From Bacillota bacterium (GTDB lineage: Bacteria > Bacillota > UBA4882 > UBA8346), in assembly GCA_023410535.1 (NCBI GenBank), contig JAEYPR010000023.1, positions 1 through 64,000 of the forward strand: 64,000 nucleotides of DNA, read 5' to 3'. A program made the translations under genes and the position numbers. Under the pieces are notes generated by a model. It worked only from the letters and a program-made list of their open reading frames with translations. It had not been told where the DNA came from and ran no database searches. Shown one piece after another: positions 53,199-61,378 of this stretch; within the stretch, counting starts at the first letter, position 1; each line of letters opens with the position of its first letter.

Positions 53199-53720
53199 AT
53201 GAAAAAAGTGTTTTTATTATTACTAGCATTATTTTTACTGATAAATGGATGCGTTTTTGGAACAAATACGGAAAAAGCGACATTTTATAAGTTAGAGAGT
53301 TTATATATTGAAGAACCTATAGAGTTAATGTCACAGTCCTATTCAAAATCTTTCGTATTTATTCCTACATCGACATCTGATAGATTGACAATAGATTTGT
53401 ATTATTTAAATTTCAAATATCTTTTTAGGAATCAGGATAAAGAAGATTTAGAAAATATCTATAAGTCATTAATTGGTTTTTCGATTGAATTATATGACCA
53501 AAGTAAAAATAAACTAATCTACTCACGGGAAATTACTGAAAATAATAAACCTTCTATCGGTACGGCAACTCCTTCAATATTTTTGGTTAATAAGGTTATT
53601 AAAATTGAACGAGGAAAGAGATATGAAATTAAATTGAATATTCCAGCCAAAGAAGAAACTAATAATCAATATCTCAAGCCGATGTTTATTGTTGGCATTG
53701 TTCCTAAAGCACAACTATAG
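53199..53720 (+). CDS. Lipoprotein, putative Rhs immunity protein
   Basis: A 173-residue protein with a lipobox (LLINGC) after a short signal peptide. The mature part is beta-rich (IELMSQSYSKSFVFIP, RLTIDLYYLNFKYLF, KRYEIKLNIPAKEE). It starts 17 bases after the Rhs gene and shares its AT-rich codon use, the usual arrangement of a toxin tip and its immunity protein. A membrane-bound extracytoplasmic location would suit a toxin acting in the periplasm. The role is inferred from position. Confidence 0.65.
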   Translation: MKKVFLLLLALFLLINGCVFGTNTEKATFYKLESLYIEEPIELMSQSYSKSFVFIPTSTSDRLTIDLYYLNFKYLFRNQDKEDLENIYKSLIGFSIELYDQSKNKLIYSREITENNKPSIGTATPSIFLVNKVIKIERGKRYEIKLNIPAKEETNNQYLKPMFIVGIVPKAQL

Positions 53721-53743
53721 TAACCTTACAGTAATTAAAGTTT

Positions 53744-53775
53744 AACCAGGGTCCCGCACCCTGGTTTCCTTTTTC
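53744..53775 (+). terminator. Terminator after the lipoprotein gene
   Basis: AACCAGGGT and ACCCTGGTT pair tightly, followed by a T-rich run. Confidence 0.85.
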
Positions 53776-54327
53776 CATATCCATTAATTGTTGTTGGCTC
53801 GGTTACTTTGTATTAAACTACTAATAAAATTTTTTTAATGGTATCAGGGGCGGCTCTCATGAGTCATCCGTTTTTATTCAGCTCAAAAATCAAGTTTTTT
53901 ATAAAATCTGAAGCTCAAACTCAAGAAACGCCCTACTCTTATTATATATTCTTATATTTAAGGGGTCGAAATTGAAAACGGATAGTCAACAATATGTTCA
54001 AATGTTTGACATCCCATTTCGGACGAAGAAAAAGCGCGTTTATTACTACAGTTTTATGAACCTTTAGCCCCCAAGATTGGTTTGCTATCATAGATAAAAA
54101 TAAACCGCGCACTTTCTCCAGATATCGACGGAATAAGGAGACCAGACAAATGGAAACGAAAAACATTAATCCTTATTAGAATCTCAAAATCATACTACCG
54201 GTACGCCGATAGCTGTATATTTTCATAAAGATCACGACAGGGTCGTTGCCTTTGACCTTGATAAAAACCTTAACAACTTACCTGCCGATCAGCATTTATT
54301 TGAACACGAGAAGATCCGCGTCCGTAT
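53776..54327. other. Gene-poor stretch with a possible decayed ORF
   Basis: No intact gene with start signals is seen. At about 54190-54355 one plus-strand frame reads TTGTPIAVYFHKDHDRVVAFD and continues as an acidic peptide, while the preceding ATG at 54151 leads to a stop in another frame. This may be a frameshifted remnant. The rest is AT-rich without clear repeats. Confidence 0.4.
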
Positions 54328-54678
54328 TTATTTATCATTTTTCCCAAGCCCTTTACCCTTAGGATAATCTCTATATTTGTGACGAACAAAAGCTTTAAAT
54401 TCTTCTATCTCTTTTAGCGCTTCCGGAGGAAGATCTTCCGCGAGAGCGTCAGTCGCAGGACAGGAAGCGATGTATTCCTTAGCATCTCTTCCCAATAAAA
54501 AATCGATGGTTGTGTTAAAAATGTTAGCCAGAATATTTAATGTTTCAGGGTCCGGGTTTCGCAAACCTTTCTCGTAGCGGTTAATCGTTGCATCCGAAAC
54601 ATTAATCATTTCGCCGAGTTGTCGTTGAGTTAATCCTCGTTGTTCACGAAGGTTTTTTAACTGTTGAGGAAAATTCAT
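54328..54678 (-). CDS. XRE-family repressor (phage-type, 116 aa)
   Basis: Residues 5-60 are a Cro/CI helix-turn-helix: LKNLREQRGLTQRQLGEMI, NVSDATINRYEKG, TLNILANIFNTTIDFLLG. The C-terminal half is acidic then basic (PPEALKEIEEFKAFVRHKY ...) and may mediate dimerisation. Three TTACC-N5-GGTAA-like operators lie just upstream, one inside a divergent promoter, so it is probably an autorepressor that also silences the rightward transcript. Confidence 0.85.
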   Translation of the reverse strand: MNFPQQLKNLREQRGLTQRQLGEMINVSDATINRYEKGLRNPDPETLNILANIFNTTIDFLLGRDAKEYIASCPATDALAEDLPPEALKEIEEFKAFVRHKYRDYPKGKGLGKNDK

Positions 54679-54715
54679 TTTTTACCTCTTACCTCAGATA
54701 ATGATTTCTTTCATT

Positions 54716-54790
54716 TTACCATAATGGTAATTAATATAAATATTAACTACCGAAACGGCAATAAAATGATTGACATTACCGAACCGGTAA
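54716..54790. promoter_or_regulatory. Three palindromic operators for the XRE repressor
   Basis: TTACCATAATGGTAA at 54716-54730, CTACCGAAACGGCAA at 54747-54761 and TTACCGAACCGGTAA at 54776-54790 share the form TTACC-N5-GGTAA. Centres are 31 and 29 bp apart, about three helical turns. Confidence 0.85.
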
Positions 54791-54798
54791 TATAGAAT
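54770..54798 (+). promoter_or_regulatory. Rightward promoter with embedded operator
   Basis: A perfect TTGACA at 54770-54775 and TAGAAT at 54793-54798 are 17 bp apart; the third operator fills the spacer, so repressor binding would block RNA polymerase. Confidence 0.88.
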
Positions 54799-55007
54799 TA
54801 CGATAGCATCGTGAAGGAACGCCTTTAACGGTTTTGCCCAAAACTCTACGCACAAGGGCGGATTCTTTTGGGGATGGTTTTTGTCTTAATCCTATCAAAA
54901 CGGTTAAGGGCTGGGACAACAGGATTTGTGACGGTCTAGTTTGATACCAAATGAATGTAATTGAATGATAGCTTCGAATGTGATATGAAACTGAGGAGGC
55001 CGATCCC

Positions 55008-55314
55008 ATGCTCAACTCCCACAGCACCGGCATTCAGAAATTCATCCTCCACCGGCTCGTCCATCCACGACGAGGTGATCACCCCCGACCCCGAACACCG
55101 GCAGTTAGGAAACCACCCGGATGAATTGTTACAGCAAATCACTGCTAAATTAGCCGAAGCCGATCGGTTTTTGCTCGATCAATACGATAGCGCCCGCCTG
55201 GAACAGCTTTGCCGCCAGGATGAGTTGATCTACAGCGAAGGCTTGATGGACGGCATCCGTTTCGGCTATTGGGTGGCGTTGGTGGGGCGGGGAATCGGGA
55301 AGATCGAGGTCTAG
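55008..55314 (+). pseudogene. DUF6809-like gene disrupted by frameshift
   Basis: The ATG at 55008 has GAGGAGG at 54993-54999, but its frame closes after 39 codons (near 55125). The neighbouring frame carries a sensible protein, DEVITPDPEHRQL then ELLQQITAKLAEADRFLLD and SEGLMDGIRFGYWVALVGRG, which resembles small DUF6809 proteins. A short insertion near 55068 would explain the split. A piece of a related 3' end (VGRGVGKIKV) sits in the relic at 48.1 kb. The gene lies directly downstream of the operator-controlled promoter. Confidence 0.65.
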
Positions 55315-55343
55315 ACCCGCAGGCAACCCTGACCCACCCAAAA

Positions 55344-55548
55344 CGGTTCCCACGGAGGGAACCGCGCGTCGCTTTGATTCCCGGATTGAATCAAAGCGGT
55401 CGCCTCGCGAAGGGGACATCGTCAGCCTCAACCCGGTAGCCAGGCGGAGCGGCCAGGGAGGGCGAAAGCGCACACGGATGCATCGAGGGAGGTTTGGAAC
55501 CGTAGGTTTCCGGGAGTTTTTGGGCACTTTTTGCGGTCAAAAAGTGCC
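55344..55548. repeat. Series of perfect hairpins
   Basis: CGGTTCCC/GGGAACCG (55344-55364), CGCTTTGATTC/GAATCAAAGCG (55370-55398) and GGCACTTTTTG/CAAAAAGTGCC (55523-55548) are perfect stems of 8, 11 and 11 bp. None has the T-run of a terminator. Confidence 0.75.
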
Positions 55549-55732
55549 GCGCCGCCGCAACCGTGGGCAACATAGGCGACCGACCGAAGTTTCAAAGAAT
55601 GAATTCAGCAGTTATATCTATATCCCTCACGCTCCCGTCGGCCCGCAATTCCAACGATTCACCCCTCTCCTTGTCTAAGCCTCGTGAGATAGCTGCTAGG
55701 AGAGAAGACGGGGGTGAGGTCAAACCCCCGCC

Positions 55733-55951
55733 TGTGGATAACTTATCCCATTGAGTCACTCAACAAGCTTATTTTGTGAATAACTCAGCTACGTTATTAA
55801 CAAAACGATCTCTTTCTGTGAATAACTCAGCTACGTTATTAACAAAATGATCTCTTTTTGTGAATAACTCTTCTATTTCTGTGAGTAAACGATCTATTTC
55901 TGTGGATAAACGGGATCCTTCCTTCGTCCCCTGTGAATATTCTGTGGATAA
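55733..55951 (+). repeat. Helically phased array of DnaA-box-like sites (iteron-like)
   Basis: Eight same-strand sites match or nearly match TGTGGATAA: 55733, 55775, 55817, 55859, 55880, 55901, 55932 and 55943. Three are perfect, three are TGTGAATAA, one is TGTGAGTAA and one TGTGAATAT. Steps are 42, 42, 42, 21, 21, 31 and 11 bp, all near multiples of 10.5. Two 42-bp units (55775-55858) are almost identical tandem copies. It could be a replication origin or a DnaA-titrating locus. Confidence 0.8.
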
Positions 55952-56299
55952 CTAAGTTTTTCATGACCGGAAGCCGGAGCCATGAGGTGCAAAGCATTAG
56001 ACAAAGAATCACTGTCCGCGTCCGTCATCAAATAACGCAACCCCGCGGCCTCTACCGCGGGGTAATTCATTTCAACATGAAAGACAGTTAACACAGGAGG
56101 TTGTGGCTTTTCAGAGGATTGGGGGTTCCCCCGAAATGCCCCGTTTTCAATAAAAGCCCCTTCCTTGGGGAAGGGGTTGGGGAGGGTTGGCCTTTTTTAA
56201 TTTATATGGAATCACTTCCAATATTGATAACGTTTTATGAAGACTTGCGTTGTTATAGTATAACGTTTTTTGAACTAGAATCTTAAAGGAGTAACCAAT

Positions 56300-57331
56300 A
56301 TGAAAATCAGAATATTTTTTGGAGTTCTACTTCTAGTACTATTCAGCGCGGCTCTGATTTACGCCGACTCGAGCACCAGTCACTTTTTCAATGTTATTAA
56401 CCAGCCTTTACCCGAATACGAGCCTGTCTACCCCTTGCTTAAACAATACTTCGCGGATAGCGTCCCGGAAACAATTATTGTAAGCTACACCAAGCGAAAA
56501 ACTTCCCAATTTAACCCGAATAGTGAAATAGTGCTCATTAGTGAATTTGTTCAAAAAGATAATGCCGTTGCGGTGGTGGGTCATGAAAGTTCGCATTTGA
56601 GCTTGGCTAACCTGACGCAAGGGGCAAGCGTCATGGAACAGTTCCGCTTTTTTGATGAAGGGTTTGCCGATATTTTTGAAAGCATCGTTCAAAAGGATAC
56701 TGAAGCGTTTAAGAGAGACTCGCTGATCATAGCGGCGCTGCAAAGTCAGAACCATAACGTCAGTTTTAAAAAAGTCCAAAACTGGTCGGAATATTTTGGA
56801 AATCCCCAAGTGAAAACTAACTTCTATGCCTATCCCGTTGGCTCCAGTTTTGATTTTTTCATCATTGATACGTATGGGATGGAACAACTCTTTGCTTTTT
56901 TTAAGGACATTGGGAACACCCAAGATTTAGAGAAATCAATCAAAAATGTCTTTAAAAAAGATCAGCAAGTGTTGGAAACTGATTGGTTACGATATTTGGG
57001 AAAGGTCGATGTCTCAGTTGCCGCACCACAGATCATCAAATTTTATCCGGAAAATAAAATGTCCAACATCAGTCCCAACACAAGCGAGATCTACATTGAG
57101 TTCACCACCCCGATGATGCCTTTAATTCGCCTCATCACCAGTCAAACTACTGGCATCAGTTACAAGGATGCTTACTGGAAAACCCCCAAAATTCTCGCGG
57201 TAAAGGTGAAATTACAACCGAATTGTAGTTATGTTATATCACTGGGAGATCGGGATCACGGCCGGTTCCTAAGCAAATACGGGATTGCGTTACCTGTTAC
57301 TGAATGGAGTTTTACGACAGGTTTGGAATGA
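56300..57331 (+). CDS. Secreted zinc metallopeptidase with SbsA Ig-like domain
   Basis: A 343-residue protein with a signal peptide (to IYADS). Residues about 90-115 hold AVVGHESSHLSLANL, an HExxH zinc site, and FFDEGFADIFE about 30 residues later gives the third-ligand Glu of gluzincins. The C-terminal 100 residues (APQIIKFYPENKMSNISPNTSEIYIEF ... WSFTTG) are a Big_5/SbsA-type Ig domain. AAAGGAG lies 8 bases before the ATG. It is monocistronic. The substrate is unknown. Confidence 0.8.
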   Translation: MKIRIFFGVLLLVLFSAALIYADSSTSHFFNVINQPLPEYEPVYPLLKQYFADSVPETIIVSYTKRKTSQFNPNSEIVLISEFVQKDNAVAVVGHESSHLSLANLTQGASVMEQFRFFDEGFADIFESIVQKDTEAFKRDSLIIAALQSQNHNVSFKKVQNWSEYFGNPQVKTNFYAYPVGSSFDFFIIDTYGMEQLFAFFKDIGNTQDLEKSIKNVFKKDQQVLETDWLRYLGKVDVSVAAPQIIKFYPENKMSNISPNTSEIYIEFTTPMMPLIRLITSQTTGISYKDAYWKTPKILAVKVKLQPNCSYVISLGDRDHGRFLSKYGIALPVTEWSFTTGLE

Positions 57332-57454
57332 AGAAGTCGTAATGGGTCTATGACCAAAAGAAACTTATTACATTAAATCAGGTAAGAATTTGAGATCGAC
57401 CGGGAGACGACGGTTGATCTCTTTTGCGATTAATCGCGACGCTTTTTTTCAATC

Positions 57455-57488
57455 CCACGATACGGCATTTTTGTTCTACGATGCGGGA
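57455..57488. promoter_or_regulatory. Operator-like motif upstream of the ThDP-enzyme gene
   Basis: This 34-bp site matches 62612-62645 at 26 of 34 positions and lies 85 bp before the start codon. TACGGCATTTT is invariant, followed by a near-palindrome of the type TTCYAC-N3-GYGGGA, similar in form to IclR-family operators. Confidence 0.65.
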
Positions 57489-57572
57489 GATTCTTTATTT
57501 GCGCAGGGTCTCGTTAAAATCGGGAGAAGTCTATTATCGTAGAAACATTACAATCTTAAGGAGGCATTATTG

Positions 57573-59246
57573 ATGAAGGTTGCTGAAATTGTTGTCAAGA
57601 TTTTAGAGGATGAGGGAATCGAGGCGGCGTTCGGAATTCCCGGTGCGGCGATCAATCCGGTCTATAAATACTTGAAGAATTCGTCGATAAAACATTATAT
57701 CGCCCGTCATGAGGAAGGCGCGTTGCACGCCGCCGACGGCTATTACCGGGCTTCGGGCAAGATGGCTTTGGCGATCTGCACTTCCGGTCCGGCCGCGACC
57801 AACTTTGTGACCGGAATGTACACGGCGCAGGCTGATTCGATTCCGGTCATCGCCATCACCGGTCAGGCGGCCGCCACCCTTTTTGGGAAAGAACCGTTTC
57901 AATGCGTCGATATTGCGACCATCTGCAAACCGGTGGCCAAAGCGACCTGGTGCGTTACCAATCCGGCGGAACTGCCGCAGATCATGCGGGAAGCCTTCCG
58001 GATCGCCCGTTCGGGACGGCCGGGCCCGGTGCTGATCGATCTTCCGATTGATGTCCAAATGGCGGAGATCGACTATCATCCGGAACAAGACCACGCTTTG
58101 ACGTGGACCAAACCAGGCCCCGACCGGGAGTCGATCCGAAAAGCCCTGGACTTGATCGCCCAAAGCAAGGAGCCGGTGCTGATTTTAGGCGGCGGCGTCA
58201 TTCTGGCGGAAGCGACCGAAGTGTTTCGGAAGTTTGCGGAATATTTGGGGATTCCGGTCATCGCCACCTATATGGGAAAAGGCGGCATTCCCGAAGATCA
58301 CCCCTTATATGCGGGGCATGCGGGAATTCAAGTGGGTCAACCGATCGGCAATGAAATCTTGCTCGGTTCCGATTTGGTGATCGGGATCGGGTGCCGTTTC
58401 ACCGACCGCCACACCGGAAAACTGGAAACGTACGTCAAAGGCCGTCAATTTATCCACGTCGACATCGAACCGTCCCAGATCGGCAACGTAGTTCCGACCG
58501 CGGTGGGCATTGTCGCCGACGCCAAATTAGCGTTGGAAGCGTTACTGGCAGAGGCGCAACAACGCAAGTTGCAACGTCAACCGGCGGCGCGGGTAGCCCA
58601 ATTGCCGCAACGCCGCCAGGAACTGGCCCGCAAGACCGATTATCAACAGGAACCGATCAAACCGCAACGGGTGTACGAGGAGATCAACAAGTTCTTCCCC
58701 GAAAACACCATGTATACGACCGGTTGCGGCTTGACCCAGATCTGGTCGGGGCAATTGCAAAAGGTCAGTACGCCCCGGCGTTATCTTCCGTCCGGCGGCG
58801 CGGGAACATTGGGTTATGAAGTTCCGGCCGCGATCGGCGCCAAAGTGGCTTGCCCCGAGGATCCCGCAGTGGTCGTCGTTGGCGACGCCGGTTTGTTATT
58901 TATGGTCGAAGAACTGGCCATGGCCGGTCAACATCAATTGCCGATCATTGTGATTGTGATTAATAACGGTTATTTGAGTTTGATTCGCCAAAATCAAAAA
59001 TATGGGTATGATTATGAACACGGCGTCAGTCTCTGGTACAATGAAGATGGGATTTATCCCGATAACGTCAAAATCGCCGAAGGGTTTGGCGCCAAAGGCG
59101 AGCGGGTTATGAAAGTCGCCGACTTGCCGGCCGCGTTTCAACGGGCGTTGAATTCCAAAGTCTCCTATCTCATCGATGTCGTCGTGGAACGGGAGACCGA
59201 TTGCTCGATGGGCGCCAGCATTGACGCGATACGCGAATTTGTCTGA
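57573..59246 (+). CDS. Thiamine-diphosphate enzyme related to glyoxylate carboligase/acetolactate synthase
   Basis: A 557-residue ThDP-dependent enzyme. AFGIPGAAINPVYKYL at the N-terminus and the CVDIATICKPVAK and SGRPGPVLIDLPIDVQ segments resemble glyoxylate carboligase. RHEEGALHAADGYYRAS retains a Glu at the position of the activating Glu of acetolactate synthases; in Gcl this residue is Val. The C-terminal domain has VVVGDAGLLFMVEELAMAG, the GDG-type cofactor motif. Candidate reactions are carboligation of two-carbon or pyruvate units. AAGGAGG lies 8 bases before the ATG. It heads a cluster with an IclR regulator and an enolase-superfamily enzyme. Confidence 0.82.
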   Translation: MKVAEIVVKILEDEGIEAAFGIPGAAINPVYKYLKNSSIKHYIARHEEGALHAADGYYRASGKMALAICTSGPAATNFVTGMYTAQADSIPVIAITGQAAATLFGKEPFQCVDIATICKPVAKATWCVTNPAELPQIMREAFRIARSGRPGPVLIDLPIDVQMAEIDYHPEQDHALTWTKPGPDRESIRKALDLIAQSKEPVLILGGGVILAEATEVFRKFAEYLGIPVIATYMGKGGIPEDHPLYAGHAGIQVGQPIGNEILLGSDLVIGIGCRFTDRHTGKLETYVKGRQFIHVDIEPSQIGNVVPTAVGIVADAKLALEALLAEAQQRKLQRQPAARVAQLPQRRQELARKTDYQQEPIKPQRVYEEINKFFPENTMYTTGCGLTQIWSGQLQKVSTPRRYLPSGGAGTLGYEVPAAIGAKVACPEDPAVVVVGDAGLLFMVEELAMAGQHQLPIIVIVINNGYLSLIRQNQKYGYDYEHGVSLWYNEDGIYPDNVKIAEGFGAKGERVMKVADLPAAFQRALNSKVSYLIDVVVERETDCSMGASIDAIREFV

Positions 59247-59266
59247 TTAACATTGGAGGGGTAAGG

Positions 59267-60061
59267 ATGAGTATAACGGATCGGAACCGTAATAAATCGG
59301 TGCAGGTTTTGGAGCGCGGCTTCGCGATATTGGAAGAGATTGCCCGCAACAACGGGGAGGCTCCATTGGCTGTCTTGGGAAAAGGTTTGCAGATTCCGCG
59401 CAGTACGATTCATCGGATATTATCCAGCTTAATGGATTTGGGGTATGTCGATCAAAACCCGGAGAGCGGTTGGTATCGGATGGGTTTGAAAGTCCTTGCT
59501 CTTTCCAGCGTGATCTTGGAAAACTTAGATATCCGCCGGGTCGCCCATAAGTATCTCGAGGATTTGATGGACGAGACCGGGCATACCGCCAATCTGGTGG
59601 TGCTTGACCGCAATGAAGTTGTTTATATTGCCAAAGTTACCGGCAAAAAAGGTTCCGGCACATTTAGCCTCATCGGCACCAGGGCGCCGGTTCACGTGAC
59701 CGGCGCCGGCAAAGTGCTCCTTTCGGAGCTGGCGCAGATGGACATCATCCAAATGTTGCGGACCAAAGGCATGTCGAAACTCACCAAATATTCGATCACC
59801 GAGATCGAGGCTTTTTTGGACGAATTGGTGAAAGTCCGCAAACAAGGGTATGCTTTCGACAACCAGGAGTGCGAGATGGGCGCGCGTTGCATCGCCGTGC
59901 CGGTCCGCGATCATACCGGCCGGATTATCGCCTCGGTCAGTATTTCGGGCGCGGCCAATCAACTGAAAACCGATAGTACCGTGGAGATCGCGGCGGTTGT
60001 CAAATATGCGGGGCGGCTCTCGCACGCCCTGGGTTTTTCACCCGATTTACTCAAGTTATAG
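59267..60061 (+). CDS. IclR-family transcriptional regulator
   Basis: A 264-residue regulator with an N-terminal winged helix (VQVLERGFAILEEIA, IPRSTIHRILSSLMDLGYV) and a C-terminal effector domain (TGHTANLVVLDRNEVVYIAKV, PVHVTGAGKVLLSEL, CIAVPVRDHTGRIIASVSISG). GGAGGGG precedes the ATG. The gene is 20 bases after the ThDP-enzyme gene. It is the likely ligand of the two related 34-bp motifs in this cluster. Confidence 0.94.
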   Translation: MSITDRNRNKSVQVLERGFAILEEIARNNGEAPLAVLGKGLQIPRSTIHRILSSLMDLGYVDQNPESGWYRMGLKVLALSSVILENLDIRRVAHKYLEDLMDETGHTANLVVLDRNEVVYIAKVTGKKGSGTFSLIGTRAPVHVTGAGKVLLSELAQMDIIQMLRTKGMSKLTKYSITEIEAFLDELVKVRKQGYAFDNQECEMGARCIAVPVRDHTGRIIASVSISGAANQLKTDSTVEIAAVVKYAGRLSHALGFSPDLLKL

Positions 60062-60148
60062 CGTGGATTCAAGCAAGTTCCCCAACACGGCCTGGCCGTA
60101 AGGACAGTGATCGTGATTTGCGGAATTTCTCAAACTGGAGGAGATATT

Positions 60149-61309
60149 ATGGATTTCAAACCGATCAGCGCAGCGGAATTAGAGGCTGCCGCCAGCCGTC
60201 CGGTTTTGACGCCGCAGGTTGTCGCGGAGCCGGTGATCATCGAGTCGATCGAGGTATTATATAACGGCCAATTTTATATTATCCGTTCCCGTTCCAAAGA
60301 CGGCGCGGAGGGAATCGCCGTCGCCAACGACAAAGCGGCGTATTTATATCCGTTGATGAAACAATTGGTGATTCCCTATTTCATCGGGAAAGACGCCCGC
60401 GATCTGGAAGCGTTAATCGACGGGGTGTATGTCGTCAATAGCAATTATAAACTGGCCGGGCTGGCTCTGTGGTGCTGCGTCGCCTGGGTGGAGTTCAGTC
60501 TGTTGGATCTGTTGGGTCAGGTCGCGCAAAAGTCCGTGGGCGAACTGTTAGGGACGGTGCTCCGCCAAAACATTCCGCTTTATGTCGCCAGCGGCCGCCG
60601 GGACACCACGCCCGAGCAGGAAGTGGAGATTCTCCAAAAGAGAATGGCCGAGACCGGCGCGCGCGCCGTCAAATTTAAAGTGGGCGGCCGGATGAGCAAA
60701 AACGCCGATTCGATCATGGGCCGGAGCGAAGGATTGATTAAGCTTTCCCGGAAGGTGTTGGGCGATGATATTACCATTCATGCCGATGGCAACGGTTCCT
60801 TCGATCCGCCTAAGGGAATTATCATCGGGAAGATGCTTGAGGAGATTAACGCCTATTTTTATGAAGAGCCCTGTCCGTTCGATCACTTGGAGGAGACCAA
60901 GGAAGTGGCGGACGCTTTGACGATTCCGGTGGCTTTTGGGGAACAGGAGACGAGTTTACGCCGGTTCCGCTGGGTGCTGGAGAACGACGCGGCTCAGATT
61001 ATCCAGCCGGACCTGCACTACAACGGCGGAATGATCCGGGCAATCCGGGTGGCGCGAATGGCCGAAGCCGCCGGGAAAGAGATCACCTTGCATATCTCCA
61101 GCGGCATGTGTTATCTGCAGATGTTGCATTTCGCGTCAATCACTCCGAACATTGGCAAGTATCAGGAGTTCAAGACCGGCATCGAAGATACGGGACATTT
61201 CTTTGATCCTTGCTTGAAAGCCCGCGACGGCCAGGTGGCGGTGCCGACCCGCCCGGGTTGGGGGTTGGCGGATGTCCAAGGATTATTGCACAACGCCACT
61301 CGAGTGTGA
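60149..61309 (+). CDS. Enolase-superfamily enzyme (mandelate racemase/muconate lactonizing group)
   Basis: A 386-residue protein with the MR/MLE barrel: AVKFKVGGRM holds a Lys-x-Lys pair near residue 175, ITIHADGNGSF gives the first metal ligand, YFYEEPCPFD the second and VAFGEQETS the third; ITLHISSG near 325 supplies a His. Such enzymes dehydrate or epimerise sugar acids. GGAGGA precedes the ATG at 60149. The exact substrate is unknown; neighbours suggest sugar-acid catabolism. Confidence 0.88.
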   Translation: MDFKPISAAELEAAASRPVLTPQVVAEPVIIESIEVLYNGQFYIIRSRSKDGAEGIAVANDKAAYLYPLMKQLVIPYFIGKDARDLEALIDGVYVVNSNYKLAGLALWCCVAWVEFSLLDLLGQVAQKSVGELLGTVLRQNIPLYVASGRRDTTPEQEVEILQKRMAETGARAVKFKVGGRMSKNADSIMGRSEGLIKLSRKVLGDDITIHADGNGSFDPPKGIIIGKMLEEINAYFYEEPCPFDHLEETKEVADALTIPVAFGEQETSLRRFRWVLENDAAQIIQPDLHYNGGMIRAIRVARMAEAAGKEITLHISSGMCYLQMLHFASITPNIGKYQEFKTGIEDTGHFFDPCLKARDGQVAVPTRPGWGLADVQGLLHNATRV

Positions 61310-61378
61310 GCAAATCACTCGCAGTTACGAAGGCCAATAGTCAATGTTTGAAGAACGATCACAAGCGAGGAAACGCCG

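Larger units (their letters stand above)
55315..56299. other. Gene-poor 1-kb region with hairpins and a DnaA-box array
   Basis: No convincing gene lies here. It contains three strong hairpins (55344-55364, 55370-55398, 55523-55548), an array of DnaA-box-like sites (55733-55951), a CCCCGCGG/CCGCGGGG hairpin at about 56041-56062, a REP-like palindrome CCCCTTCC/GGAAGGGG at 56157-56176, and a 13-bp palindrome GTTATAGTATAAC at 56252-56264 just ahead of the peptidase gene. Confidence 0.75.

Noticed and set aside
55733..55951. CRISPR array
   Set aside because: The repeats are 21-42 bp without unique spacers and carry DnaA boxes; no cas genes are nearby.
56101..56286. 61-codon ORF after AGGAGG at 56096
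   Set aside because: The frame is made of a REP-like palindrome and low-complexity Gly/Pro codons, with no family resemblance.
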